64,000 nt of DNA, taken from positions 1-64,000 of the forward strand of contig CAYRNY010000017.1 of the NCBI GenBank assembly GCA_964425755.1. The letters are read 5' to 3'. The stretch's first letter is position 1. The number at the start of each line of letters is the position of its first letter. This document shows positions 16,635 through 25,060 of this stretch, in pieces. The DNA is from CAYRNY01 sp964425755 (GTDB lineage Bacteria > Chloroflexota > Anaerolineae > Aggregatilineales > Aggregatilineaceae). Below the pieces are notes generated by a model, which had not been told where the DNA came from, made no database searches, and saw nothing but the letters and a program-made list of their open reading frames with translations. The position numbers were made by a program, and so were the translations under genes.

Positions 16635-17038
16635 TCCGCCCGGGTTTGCAGCGTCTTGCGGATGTGCTGCACCGTGACATCGGTCGGCGTGCCGGGGCCG
16701 AAGACCGCGCTCACGCCCAGTTCTTTGAGCGCGGCGGCGTCGTCGTCGGGGATGATGCCGCCGACGATCAGCAGCACGTCGCGCATGCCTTCGCGGTCGA
16801 GCAGTTCCTTGACGCGCGGCACCAGCGCCATGTGCGCCCCGCTGAGGATCGACAGGCCGATCACGTCGACATCTTCTTGCAGCGCGGCTTCGACGATCAT
16901 TTCGGGGGTCTGGCGCAGCCCGGTGTAGATCACTTCCATCCCGGCATCGCGCAGCGCGCGGGCGATGACTTTCGCGCCCCGGTCGTGCCCGTCAAGGCCC
17001 GGCTTGGCGATCAGTACGCGGATTTTTTGCTCGCTCAT
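16631..17038 (-). CDS. methylmalonyl-CoA mutase, B12-binding (small) subunit
   Basis: A 135-residue cobalamin-binding domain. The base-off/His-on motif DxHxxG is clear (Asp16, His18, Gly21 in LDGHDRG), with later SxL (LSILSGAH) and GG (VGGIIPDDD) elements, as in split mutases of archaea and some bacteria. Start ATG 17038 matches the conserved SEQKIRVLIAKPG beginning, with GGAG 12 bases upstream. It overlaps meaB by 4 bases. It must act with the catalytic subunit at 57117-58799 to turn (R)-methylmalonyl-CoA into succinyl-CoA. Confidence 0.93.
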   Translation of the reverse strand: MSEQKIRVLIAKPGLDGHDRGAKVIARALRDAGMEVIYTGLRQTPEMIVEAALQEDVDVIGLSILSGAHMALVPRVKELLDREGMRDVLLIVGGIIPDDDAAALKELGVSAVFGPGTPTDVTVQHIRKTLQTRAE

Positions 17039-17248
17039 GGCTGTGTTTGCTCCGTTGTTGGTGAACACCAGGTGTTCGGGTCCGGATCATGTCCCCGATT
17101 ATACCGGAAACCCCACGCGGCGTGTATGGTTGCGCCATCACGCAGACAACAACGAACGCGCGGGAACGCGATCCCTGCGCGCGCGTTGTCGTGGTGCTGA
17201 ATCCTGCCGGGGGTGATTTGCCTGCGCCAGACGATGTTTCTGGCGGGC

Positions 17249-18286
17249 TTAAATCTCGCCCGGCAGGTCTGGCTCGCTTGTCGTGTCGCCCGGCGCGCTG
17301 GGCGCGGCGGTCTGCGGTTCGGGCTGCGGCTGGCGGCCCGCCCCGGTGACGGCTTCCTGCGCGCGCTGTGCTAGCTCGCGGAACTTGTCGCTGGCGCGGT
17401 TCAGCTTGTCGGTCATTTCGGGGTCCGGCTTCATGTCGGCGGTTTCGCGCTGGTAGGCCGCGATCATCGCGGTCATGGCGAACGCGTCACCGAGCGCGAC
17501 CTTGACGCCGTAAGCCAGGAACAGCGTCACCAGGATGCTCCACCCCGCAAACGTGGACGAGATCAGCGACGCGATCCCGGCGATCGGCAGCACGAACAGG
17601 ATGAAGACCAGGATGAAGGGCAGGTAGCTGATCACCATCAACGCGATCGCGTTCACCAGCAGCCCGCGCCACGCCTGCGCGTAGAGCACGACGCCGTCGC
17701 GGGCGTTGGCCCAGACGTTGCCCTCGTCGCGCCAGAAGCGCCGCGCCAGGATCGCCTCGTCGATGTACACCAGCGCGTAGCGGATGATGCGGTTCAGGAT
17801 GTTCACCAGCGTGTTGATCGACTCGCCGGGCAGCCACGAGGTCAGCAGGCGCACGGTGTTTGTGATGCTCTTTACCACCGCCCCCACCAGCTCGTCGACC
17901 ACGAACATCACGTTCATTTCCCCGAAGCGATCCTGCACGCGCTGTTTGCCCCATTCGAGCTGGTTCACGCCGCTGGGCAGGTCGTCACGGACGAGCAGTT
18001 CCGCGATCACGGCGATGTGGGCCGCCTTGATCATGTAGAACACGTAACGGTACGCCAGCCGGTACAGCGGGTACATCGCGCCCAACGCGATCAGGAACAG
18101 GATCAGGCCGACCAGCCCGCTGACCTGGCCCACCAGCAGCGCGATCCCGCCGGTGATCAACAGGTACACGATCGCCGCGCCCCAGAACGCCAGCATCACG
18201 CCGAACCGCACCAGCAAGATCGGCATCGTGCGGCGTAGTAACGTCAGTGCCAACCCCAACTGTAGCGATTTCAAATTCAGATTCAT
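17249..18286 (-). CDS. multi-pass membrane protein of unknown function
   Basis: A 345-residue integral membrane protein, not recognised. Hydrophobic segments occur near residues 25-50, 50-75 and 75-95, then a soluble or amphipathic middle, then two or three more segments (about 220-290). A polar, Pro- and Gln-rich tail of about 60 residues ends it. The middle segments (FGEMNVMFVVDELVGAVV, INTLVNILNRIIRYALVYIDEAILARRFWR) suggest a channel-like or scaffold fold. Start ATG 18286 has GGAAGGG at good spacing. It is on the same strand as the MeaB cluster but 210 bases upstream of it, so co-transcription is uncertain. Confidence 0.8.
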   Translation of the reverse strand: MNLNLKSLQLGLALTLLRRTMPILLVRFGVMLAFWGAAIVYLLITGGIALLVGQVSGLVGLILFLIALGAMYPLYRLAYRYVFYMIKAAHIAVIAELLVRDDLPSGVNQLEWGKQRVQDRFGEMNVMFVVDELVGAVVKSITNTVRLLTSWLPGESINTLVNILNRIIRYALVYIDEAILARRFWRDEGNVWANARDGVVLYAQAWRGLLVNAIALMVISYLPFILVFILFVLPIAGIASLISSTFAGWSILVTLFLAYGVKVALGDAFAMTAMIAAYQRETADMKPDPEMTDKLNRASDKFRELAQRAQEAVTGAGRQPQPEPQTAAPSAPGDTTSEPDLPGEI

Positions 18287-18555
18287 AACAGTTCCCTTCC
18301 TTATTGATTGAGGCAGGGTCATAACCACAGCGGGCATAGCGCGATGCGGAGACCGTGCCCTGTGGTGAAAGACGCTGCCCCAATTCGAACACTTGCGGGC
18401 CATCTCTTTAGCCCGGGTAATGCCTATCTTAGACTATAACGGCAGGCGGAGCCATTCTGCAATCGTTTTGGTTGCGCGTTGATTTCCGCTGCAATCCGGT
18501 GTTTTCTGGTGTAGACTCTTAATAACGTAAGGAAACCGTATAAGGACCGTAGACC

Positions 18556-19194
18556 ATGAGCGACGAGCGTTACGACTACGATCCCGGCACGCCGTATGAT
18601 CCGCCGCCGCGCCGCCGTCGCCGCCCGGATTACAAGCGCGACAGCGAATACGACGACGCCTGGGCTGCCGCCGACGAAGCCGGGGATGAGCACGGGGATG
18701 ACGCGATCGAAGGGCTGGCTGCCGGGTACCACTGGGAAGATGACCCGCGCTACGGGGTGCGCGCGCGGGACGAGCGCACGCGCGCCGGGTGGCGCGACCG
18801 GACGTCGCCCGACCCGCGTAACCCGGACCGGCATCCCAACGTGCGCGCGCCGCATCTCCCTGCCGACCTGGGGCCGCTGCCGTCCTCTGTGCGCCGCGTG
18901 CGCGACCGCCGCCCGCCTGCAGCGCGATATGACTACGCGCCGCTCACGGATCGCTACGACCCGCACCGCAGCCCGACCTACCACCGCGACCGCGCCCGGC
19001 GCATTGAATACGGCGAATATTACGATCCACAGCGTACCGTGCCGCCCGAAGCCACGCGCCGGTCCTATCCCGCTTCCTTCGCTCAGGGTGGCGTGCGCGG
19101 CCTTCCGTACTGGCAGATACTCGCGATCGTTCTGCTGAGCGTGCTGGCCCTGCTGGCGGCAGCCCTTGCGTGCGCGTCCGTGCTGCTGTTGTAG
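18556..19194 (+). CDS. charged low-complexity protein with C-terminal membrane anchor
   Basis: A 212-residue protein. The first 175 residues are rich in Arg, Asp, Tyr and Pro, probably disordered, with recurring RYDY/YDP/YD-like patches (RYDYDPGTPYDPPP, ARYDYAPLTDRYDPHR). The last 30 residues form one strongly hydrophobic helix ending in LLL, so it looks tail-anchored with the disordered part in the cytoplasm. AAGGACC precedes the ATG. It is divergent from the membrane protein at 17249. No family recognised. Confidence 0.75.
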   Translation: MSDERYDYDPGTPYDPPPRRRRRPDYKRDSEYDDAWAAADEAGDEHGDDAIEGLAAGYHWEDDPRYGVRARDERTRAGWRDRTSPDPRNPDRHPNVRAPHLPADLGPLPSSVRRVRDRRPPAARYDYAPLTDRYDPHRSPTYHRDRARRIEYGEYYDPQRTVPPEATRRSYPASFAQGGVRGLPYWQILAIVLLSVLALLAAALACASVLLL

Positions 19195-19692
19195 CGCCGT
19201 GCGTTGCGAGCAACCCTCAACGCCAAACGCGCCCCCGATTCGTGAGGATTGTCAAAAGCGTAGACGCGCAAAGCTCGTTATAATAAGGGCAGTTTGGCAC
19301 CGTTCGAAAAGACGGTTGTTGTCGGGCGCGCGTCACGATCGTACGTTTTGGAGCATGTCCGTGGTTTCCGGTGGTCAGCAGCCGCTGCGATCACACCGTC
19401 GCGGGGCTTGAGCCGGGTGCTGAAAACTGCCACCAGTGCGATCTCTAAAACGGTCGCACGGGGCACCGTCCCCGCTGCGTGTTGCGCGCCTGACCGTTTG
19501 AGGCCATTTGAGATGTAGGGACGGGACCCTCTGTGTCCGCCCTGGGGCACGCGGAGGTGCTCCCCTACGGAGAACGTTTCGAACGGTTTCCTAGCCGTTT
19601 CAACGCGATCGCTCAGCCGGGATGCTGCGCCGTGCCTGGGCGTCGTATGACAGTGTCGCAGGCAACTTAATAACCATCTGGAGGAGAATTTC
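19195..19692. other. 498-base intergenic region before the phosphofructokinase gene
   Basis: No convincing gene. A good -10 (TATAAT, 19279-19284) has no matching -35. Several GC-rich inverted segments (19450-19470) and a GTAGGGG-type palindromic repeat (19515-19568) follow. The final 30 bases give a strong site (GGAGGAG) for the next gene. A short frame 19294-19518 with a TTG start was judged non-coding. Confidence 0.5.
19515..19568. repeat. GTAGGGG palindromic repeat, copy 2 (longer form)
   Basis: Begins GTAGGGA (19515) and ends TCCCCTAC (19568), which pair, with an inner GTGTCC/GGGGCAC segment. Its outer ends match the copies at 6319 and 23432, but the interior is longer. Confidence 0.45.
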
Positions 19693-20871
19693 ATGTTACG
19701 TATTGCTGTGCTGACGGGTGGAGGCGACGTTCCTGGCCTGAACCCGTGCATCAAGCAGATTGTGTACCGCGCCGAAGATGCCGGGCACAAGATTTTTGGT
19801 ATCCGGCGCGGTTGGGCCGGGTTGCTGGAATACGACCTTGACGAGACGGACCCGGAGCAGATCGAAAAATGGGTCATTCCGCTGGATAAACAGGCCGTCC
19901 GAACGGTGGACCGCACCGGCGGCACGTTCCTGCATACGTCGCGCACCAATCCCGCCAACGTCATGCCGGATAGCATACCGGAACACCTGAAAGACATGGA
20001 AGCACCGGCGCACACCGACAAGCGCGGGCGACAGGTCTTTGACTACACCGAGCACGTGCTCAAGGTGCTGGAGCACCTGGGCATTGACGTGCTGATCCCC
20101 ATTGGCGGTGACGACACGCTTAGCTATGGCGAGCGCATGCACCGCGAGGGCGTGAACGTCGTGGCGATCCCCAAGACGATGGACAACGACGTTTACGGGA
20201 CCGATTACTGCATCGGCTTCAGCACTGCCGTCACGCGCTCGGTGAACTTCATCCACAACCTGCGCACGAGCACCGGCTCGCACGAGCGGATCGCGGTGGT
20301 CGAGCTGTTCGGGCGCAACTCCGGCGAGACGTCGCTGATCGCGGCGTATCTTTCGGGCGTGGACCGGGCGATCATCTCCGAGGTGCCGTTCGATGTTCAT
20401 CGCCTGGGTGACTTGATCATGCAGGACAAGAAGCTCAACCCCAGCAACTACGCCATGCTGACCGTCTCCGAAGGCGCACGCCCGGTCGAGGGGGAGATTT
20501 TCGAGACCGGCGAGGCCGACGCCTACGGGCACAAGAAGTTGGGCGGCATCGGGCAGATTCTCGGCGATATGCTCAAAGAGCAGACCGGCGAGAATATCAT
20601 CTACCAGCAGGTAGCGTACCTCATGCGTTCCGGCGCGCCGGACTCGCTGGACCTGATGGTGGCGGCGAACTACGCGCAGATGGCGATGAGCCTGGTCGAG
20701 CAGGGACGGTTCGGGCGCATGGTAGCGCTGCAGCGCGGCCTGTACACCGACATCAACCTCAGCACGATCATGCAGGGCATCAAGCGCGTGAACGTCGCGG
20801 AACTGTACGATGTCGAGCAGTACCGCCCGAAGGTGCGCCACGTCTTCGGCATGCCGATGTTCTTGATGTAG
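19693..20871 (+). CDS. 6-phosphofructokinase with pyrophosphate-type signature
   Basis: A 392-residue phosphofructokinase. TGGGDVPGLN at the N-terminus and the later RNSGETSL and SEGARPVEGE segments are family hallmarks. Two residues that separate ATP from pyrophosphate use are of the pyrophosphate kind: GGDD (Asp141, where ATP enzymes have Gly) and PKTMDND (Lys161, where ATP enzymes have Gly). It should therefore convert fructose 6-phosphate and pyrophosphate to fructose 1,6-bisphosphate reversibly. The other paralogue at 27298 has ATP-type residues. GGAGGAG lies 7 bases before the ATG, and a hairpin closes the gene. Family sure; phosphate donor inferred. Confidence 0.93.
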   Translation: MLRIAVLTGGGDVPGLNPCIKQIVYRAEDAGHKIFGIRRGWAGLLEYDLDETDPEQIEKWVIPLDKQAVRTVDRTGGTFLHTSRTNPANVMPDSIPEHLKDMEAPAHTDKRGRQVFDYTEHVLKVLEHLGIDVLIPIGGDDTLSYGERMHREGVNVVAIPKTMDNDVYGTDYCIGFSTAVTRSVNFIHNLRTSTGSHERIAVVELFGRNSGETSLIAAYLSGVDRAIISEVPFDVHRLGDLIMQDKKLNPSNYAMLTVSEGARPVEGEIFETGEADAYGHKKLGGIGQILGDMLKEQTGENIIYQQVAYLMRSGAPDSLDLMVAANYAQMAMSLVEQGRFGRMVALQRGLYTDINLSTIMQGIKRVNVAELYDVEQYRPKVRHVFGMPMFLM

Positions 20872-20894
20872 GGCGGCGCGCGTTTGCGAATTGC

Positions 20895-20917
20895 CGGGGC
20901 AGCCGCGCGCTGCCCCG
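20895..20917 (+). terminator. terminator after the phosphofructokinase gene
   Basis: A perfect 9-bp stem (20895-20903 with 20909-20917) with a 5-base loop, 24 bases after the stop, followed by a weakly T-rich stretch. Confidence 0.6.
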
Positions 20918-21095
20918 TTGTGATTCATGTGGGGGGAATACCTGTGCGCCAGCTACGCGCCGCTGTGCTACACTTGAAGCGGTGGAACGGTCCGTACTGA
21001 CCGGAAGCTGTGTGCTGTGATGTAACCTCACCTTCGCGCTCTGCATCGTACCAGGGGACAGCACACATGGTACCAGGATGAGGAGCAAATTAGCG

Positions 21096-22019
21096 ATGGA
21101 TGACCTGAGCGAACAGATCAACCGCCAGAGCGGTATGATGGAATTCGAGCGCGCGCGGCGACAGGGCTTTTTCCGGTCCGTGCTGGACCTGCTGCGCGGC
21201 AAACCGGCGGAATTGCTGAGCTTCGACGAGGTGCGCGCGCGGCTGCGGCTGCACGAGGAGCTGTATCGCGGGGTGCGTGATATCCCGCTGGATAAGATCG
21301 TCGGCAGCGTGGGGCGGTACCACGAGTTCACGCGCGCCTTTTTCCCGAAGGCTCGCGTTGATGGCGTGCGCTGGAGCCGCGTCTACGCGCAGGCGATGAC
21401 GATGGAAGGGTTGCCGCCGATCGAGGTGTACAAGGTCGGGGACGCATATTTCGTGCGCGACGGCAACCATCGCGTATCGGTGGCGCGGCGGCTTGGCGCG
21501 ACCAGCATCGAGGCCGATGTGATCGAGTTGCCGTCACCGATCGGGCTGCGCCCGGACGCGTCCGGCGAGGCGATCGACCACGCGGCGCTGTATGTCGAGT
21601 TCCTGCAGCGGACCGGGCTGGCGCGGCTGGGGCACGACATGATCCCGCTGCACCTGTCCGAGACCTCGCGCTATGATGACCTGCTGGGGCAGATCAAGCT
21701 GCACCAGGCCGTGCGCGAGAGCGAGAGCGAAGGGCCGGTGCGCCTGGAAGATGCGGCGCGCGACTGGTACGAGCACGTCTACGCGCCGGTGATCGACCCG
21801 GTGTGCGAATACAACATCCTGGAGCACTTCCCGGAGCGGACCAAGGCCGACCTGTTCCTGTGGTCGATCGATCACCTGTGTGACATGAAAACCGACTGCG
21901 CCGAGACGCTACAACCGCGCCCGTTGCAGAAGACGCTGGCGCGGTTCCTGGAACAGCATGATATCCCGCTGCCGCCGTCGGCGGTGGTCACGGTGGGTGA
22001 GGCGCAAGACGACGAGTAA
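21096..22019 (+). CDS. ParB/Srx-like fold protein
   Basis: A 307-residue soluble protein. The middle (about residues 60-150) resembles the ParB/sulfiredoxin nucleotide-binding fold: a PLDKIVGSVGRYHEF beginning, then PPIEVYKVGDAYFVRDGNHRVSVARRLG, where the DGNHR box is the equivalent of the ParB GxRR box. The C-terminal half is acidic and unassigned. Start ATG 21096 has GAGGAG 10 bases before; an upstream ATG at 21078 lacks a site. The following small membrane protein starts 29 bases later, so they may form an operon. No chromosome-partition context is seen, so a DNA-binding role should not be assumed. Confidence 0.75.
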   Translation: MDDLSEQINRQSGMMEFERARRQGFFRSVLDLLRGKPAELLSFDEVRARLRLHEELYRGVRDIPLDKIVGSVGRYHEFTRAFFPKARVDGVRWSRVYAQAMTMEGLPPIEVYKVGDAYFVRDGNHRVSVARRLGATSIEADVIELPSPIGLRPDASGEAIDHAALYVEFLQRTGLARLGHDMIPLHLSETSRYDDLLGQIKLHQAVRESESEGPVRLEDAARDWYEHVYAPVIDPVCEYNILEHFPERTKADLFLWSIDHLCDMKTDCAETLQPRPLQKTLARFLEQHDIPLPPSAVVTVGEAQDDE

Positions 22020-22048
22020 GCGCGCGCGTCACGGCGAAAGGGGGCTGC

Positions 22049-22351
22049 TTGGAGCGCATCATCGGGTTGCTGGTGTTGGGCGCGGGGATGTACGTGCTGC
22101 TGTCGCTGCACAGGGATGCGCGGCGGCAGGGCTGGGGTTTGGCCGCGCGGGTTGTACTCTATGGCAGCGCGGCGGCGGTGTTGGTGCTCGCGCTGCTGCT
22201 GGTGCTCGGCTCGACGGCGGCGGCACAACTGCTGTTCGTCGGGTTCGGGGCGCTGCTGGTTGGCGTGCTGGTGCTGGTGGCGGTGCTCGCGGTGGTGGCG
22301 GGGATCGTCGCCTGGCGCGATCGCCGGTCGGGGCCGGACTCCCGCGCGTGA
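22049..22351 (+). CDS. small membrane protein (2-3 helices)
   Basis: A 100-residue hydrophobic protein with a short helix at residues 4-20 and two long helices (about 33-58 and 60-88). It ends with a charged tail. The start is TTG, with AAAGGGGG 5-8 bases upstream. It lies 29 bases after the ParB-like gene on the same strand. Not recognised. Confidence 0.65.
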   Translation: MERIIGLLVLGAGMYVLLSLHRDARRQGWGLAARVVLYGSAAAVLVLALLLVLGSTAAAQLLFVGFGALLVGVLVLVAVLAVVAGIVAWRDRRSGPDSRA

Positions 22352-22460
22352 CGGCGTCCGGTTGCGCGGGCGGATCAGAAACGGATCAGAATCGGCCCCT
22401 GTCCCGCCCGGTGGCCCCAAAAAACCTGTGCCATTCGAACCGGTATGCTTTAGAATAGCC

Positions 22461-22466
22461 TATAAT
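22461..22466 (+). promoter_or_regulatory. possible -10 element upstream of 22640
   Basis: TATAAT at 22461-22466 in a locally AT-rich patch of the 288-base spacer. No good -35 at 16-18 bases. It would give a long leader of about 165 bases for the 22640 gene. Confidence 0.3.
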
Positions 22467-22639
22467 GGATAGTGACAGCGCTCTACCGCGCAGTACATGC
22501 GCTGCGGTCCGAGTCGCATGACGGTAGATTGTCCGGGCGTGGAATGGCTGCGCCGGGGCGGGATGCTCCGGCTCGCAGCGCGGCGACCAACTATCATGCT
22601 GTGTGGACGGTGCACGAAGGATAGAAGGGAGCGATACGA

Positions 22640-22867
22640 ATGACCACACGAGGGATTTTTGACCGGAACGGCGAGGCCCTGGGTTACCTGGCAGGAACCC
22701 GGGTGTACGACAAGGACGACAATCAAACCGGCGAGCTGCGCGGCAGCGTGATCATCGACCTGGACGGCGAGCGGCGCTGGCTGGTGGACCGGGACGCACT
22801 GCTCGACCTGCGCGGTAACGTGATCGGGTACCTGGGCGAATACGTGCCGGACGATGATACGCTGTAG
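22640..22867 (+). CDS. small repeat-like beta protein
   Basis: A 75-residue soluble protein with an internal echo: FDRNGEALGYLAG, YDKDDNQTGELRG, DLDGERRWLVDR and DLRGNVIGYLGE all follow a D-x-x-G-x-x-x-G-Y/E-L pattern, suggesting a few beta-hairpin repeats. GAAGGGAG lies before the ATG. YbaK follows 37 bases downstream. No family recognised; the regular coding pattern and ribosome site support a real gene. Confidence 0.7.
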   Translation: MTTRGIFDRNGEALGYLAGTRVYDKDDNQTGELRGSVIIDLDGERRWLVDRDALLDLRGNVIGYLGEYVPDDDTL

Positions 22868-22904
22868 TCTTGGGCAGGTTCACAACTGAGGGGATGGTTC
22901 GATC

Positions 22905-23426
22905 ATGGCGGAAGAGAGTGTCAAGCTCAACGCGATGCGCGTGCTGGAAGCGCAGGGCGTGACGTACGAAACCTTTACATATGACGAGGCGATCACGGAT
23001 GGTGTCAGCGCGGCGGAAGCGATGGGCTTCCCCCCGTCGCAGGTGTACAAGACGCTGGTCGTGCAGTTGAAGGACGGCGAGTTCGCGCTGGTGATGATCC
23101 CGTCCGACCGCACGCTGGACCTGAAGCGCTTTGCACGCGCGATCGGGCAGAAGAGGGCCACCATCCCGACCAAGCGCGGCGCGGAAGCCGCGACCGGACT
23201 CAAAGCCGGTGGCATCGGGGCGCTGGCGCTGCTGCACAAGCGTTGGGGCGTTTACCTCGACGCGGCGGCCAAAGCGCATGACGCGATCCTGGTCAACGCG
23301 GGGCGGCGCGGGGTCAACATCAAGGTGCCGGTGGATGACCTGGTGCGCGTCCTGAGTGCCCGGGTCATCGAAATCACCGAGGCTCCGGAAGCCGAATCTG
23401 AAGCCGAAGCCGGTAGTGAGGATTGA
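22905..23426 (+). CDS. ybaK: Cys-tRNA(Pro)/Cys-tRNA(Cys) deacylase YbaK/EbsC
   Basis: A 173-residue YbaK/ProX-fold protein that hydrolyses mischarged aminoacyl-tRNA, typically Cys-tRNA(Pro), as a translation quality-control step. The conserved VYKTLVVQ (catalytic Lys near residue 48), the long loop with VMIPSDRTLDLKRFA, and the late GGIGALALLHKR and ILVNAGRRGVNIKVP are all typical of the YbaK subgroup. The C-terminal 20 residues are an acidic Ala/Glu tail not seen in most members. It lies just downstream of the small beta protein at 22640. Confidence 0.92.
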   Translation: MAEESVKLNAMRVLEAQGVTYETFTYDEAITDGVSAAEAMGFPPSQVYKTLVVQLKDGEFALVMIPSDRTLDLKRFARAIGQKRATIPTKRGAEAATGLKAGGIGALALLHKRWGVYLDAAAKAHDAILVNAGRRGVNIKVPVDDLVRVLSARVIEITEAPEAESEAEAGSED

Positions 23427-23431
23427 GTTCT

Positions 23432-23463
23432 GGCGGTAGGGGCGGCACGTGCTGCCCCTACCG
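23432..23463. repeat. GTAGGGG palindromic repeat, copy 3, also a likely terminator
   Basis: A 16-bp stem with one wobble (23432-23447 with 23448-23463) and practically no loop, between the convergent YbaK and hydroxyacyl-CoA dehydrogenase genes. Its core GTAGGGGC...GCCCCTAC matches the copies at 6319 and 19515. Confidence 0.65.
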
Positions 23464-23488
23464 CGCGTTTTATTTCACGGCCTGCCGG

Positions 23489-24349
23489 TCAGTCGTAGCG
23501 ATAGAATCCCTGGCCGGTCTTACGGCCCAGGTGCCCCGCCGCGACCATCTGCTTGAGCAGCGGGCAGGGCCGGTATTTCGGATCGCCCAATCCTTCGTGC
23601 AACACATTCAGAATATCCAACACCACGTCCAGCCCGATGAAGTCCGCCAGCGTCAGCGGTCCCATCGGGTGATTCATGCCCAGCTTCATCACCGTGTCGA
23701 TGTCTTCCGCCGTGCCGATGCCTTCCATCAGCGCGAAGATCGCCTCGTTGATCATCGGGATCAACACGCGGTTGGCGATGAAGCCGGGGTAATCGGCGGC
23801 CTTGACCGGCGTCTTGCCGAGCTTGCGGCTCAGCGCCATGATCGTTTCCAGCGTTTCGGGGCTGGTATCCAGGCCGGGGATCACCTCGACCAGCGTCATC
23901 AGCGGGACCGGGTTCATGAAGTGCATCCCGATCACTTGCTCCGGGCGCTTGGTAACCGCGCCGAGGGCAGTGATCGAGATCGAGGACGTGTTGCTTGCCA
24001 GGATCGCGCCGGGGGTGGTGAGGTCGTCCAGGCGGCGGAAGATGTTCGCTTTCAGCTCCTGGTTTTCGCTGACTGCCTCGATCACGAGATCGGCATCCTG
24101 CACGTCTTCGAGGTTCAGCGTGGTGGTGATGTTGTCCAGCGCGGCCTGGCGCTGCGCGTCGCTGATCTTGTCTTTGCTGGCGAGCTTATCCAGGCTGCCG
24201 GTGATGCGGCTGAGCGCGCGGTCCAGCACGGACTGGTCGACGTCGACCAGCGTGATCGCGTAGCCGTGCGTGGCGCACACCTGCGCGATGCCGTTGCCCA
24301 TCGTCCCCGCGCCGACCACGCCGATCCGTTGCAAACTGTCTAGGTTCAT
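23489..24349 (-). CDS. 3-hydroxybutyryl-CoA dehydrogenase
   Basis: A 286-residue NAD-dependent L-3-hydroxyacyl-CoA dehydrogenase that interconverts 3-hydroxybutyryl-CoA and acetoacetyl-CoA. The Rossmann motif IGVVGAGTMGNGIAQVCA starts at residue 8. Substrate and catalytic motifs follow: SNTSSISITALG, the catalytic-His segment GMHFMNPVPLMTLVEVIPG, and the C-terminal NHPMGPLTLADFIGLD. The length is that of single-domain-pair butyrate/PHB-type enzymes. AGGAG lies before the ATG. It could use the product of any thiolase in this window. The gene downstream (24394) is upstream in transcription order and on the same strand, 45 bases away. Confidence 0.94.
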   Translation of the reverse strand: MNLDSLQRIGVVGAGTMGNGIAQVCATHGYAITLVDVDQSVLDRALSRITGSLDKLASKDKISDAQRQAALDNITTTLNLEDVQDADLVIEAVSENQELKANIFRRLDDLTTPGAILASNTSSISITALGAVTKRPEQVIGMHFMNPVPLMTLVEVIPGLDTSPETLETIMALSRKLGKTPVKAADYPGFIANRVLIPMINEAIFALMEGIGTAEDIDTVMKLGMNHPMGPLTLADFIGLDVVLDILNVLHEGLGDPKYRPCPLLKQMVAAGHLGRKTGQGFYRYD

Positions 24350-24380
24350 GTAGGGTTGCTCCTGGGGCTTGGTTAAACGT

Positions 24381-24420
24381 TATCAGTTGTCAGTCATTCG
24401 CTGTCAGTTGTAGGCGGTTG
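24381..24420. repeat. TCAGTTGT repeat run
   Basis: Three TCAGT/CAGTTGT units in 40 bases, starting in the spacer upstream of the dehydrogenase and running into the 3' end of the 24394 gene, where it encodes part of the Ser/Gln/Pro-rich tail. Similar to the run at 11115-11160. Confidence 0.5.
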
Positions 24421-24813
24421 GCTGCTGGACTGCTGGCGTTTCTCCTGCAGTAGCTCGCGCGCCTCTTCCAGCGTGTGGACCATCACCAGTTTGGCCGCCT
24501 GGCCGTAAACGCGTTTGTACACGTCAACTACCTCAGCCATGAAATCCGGCGACCCGACCATGACCACGTTCCCGCTGTTGGGGTGGACGTAGGGCGGCGA
24601 TTTGGCGATCACGGGCAGCTGGGTGAACGCGCCGGGGGGAAGCTGTGTGCCGCGAAAATCCGCGATCACGTCCACCGGGTGCTCGACCGAGTCAAGCATC
24701 TGCTCCTCAAGCGGCAGGTTCGCCTTCAGATCGTCCCACGTCCAGCCGGGATGGTAGGTTACGCGCATGATCGTTTTTTTCGCGTTGTCCCACTCGGTTG
24801 TGATGTTAGCCAT
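24394..24813 (-). CDS. STAS/SpoIIAA-like protein
   Basis: A 139-residue soluble protein whose pattern of alternating strands and helices fits the SpoIIAA-like/STAS fold: PVDVIADFRGTQLP, SGNVVMVGSPDFMAEVVDVY and AAKLVMVHTLEEARELLQEK. A similar arrangement is seen in the proteins at 44275 and 56397. No phosphorylatable Ser at the classical position can be assigned with confidence. AAGGAGA precedes the ATG. Its last 15 residues are low-complexity (Ser, Gln, Pro) and overlap an intergenic-type repeat. Role unknown. Confidence 0.7.
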   Translation of the reverse strand: MANITTEWDNAKKTIMRVTYHPGWTWDDLKANLPLEEQMLDSVEHPVDVIADFRGTQLPPGAFTQLPVIAKSPPYVHPNSGNVVMVGSPDFMAEVVDVYKRVYGQAAKLVMVHTLEEARELLQEKRQQSSSQPPTTDSE

Positions 24814-25060
24814 TGGTATCTCCTTCTGCGAACCGGGTTATGGCGTATCCCAATTGGGACCGGCACGCAACTTGCTGTCCGGGCCGCCCGAACCGGCTCG
24901 CCGTCTTCGATGAGGTTGGTCGTTGTATGGAATCACGCGGCCATAACGCGCGCCTGCGTTGGCACCGTGTACCGGTTCGCGCCAGTGTTATTGCCCAGTA
25001 TAGTGAAATTGCGGGCGGGGCGATAATCGCGGCGGCGGTGCGGGACGTGATGGGGCCGGC

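Noticed and set aside
19294..19518. 74-codon frame with a TTG start behind a TATAAT
   Set aside because: No ribosome site and no -35. The product shows no fold pattern, and the frame runs into a palindromic repeat.
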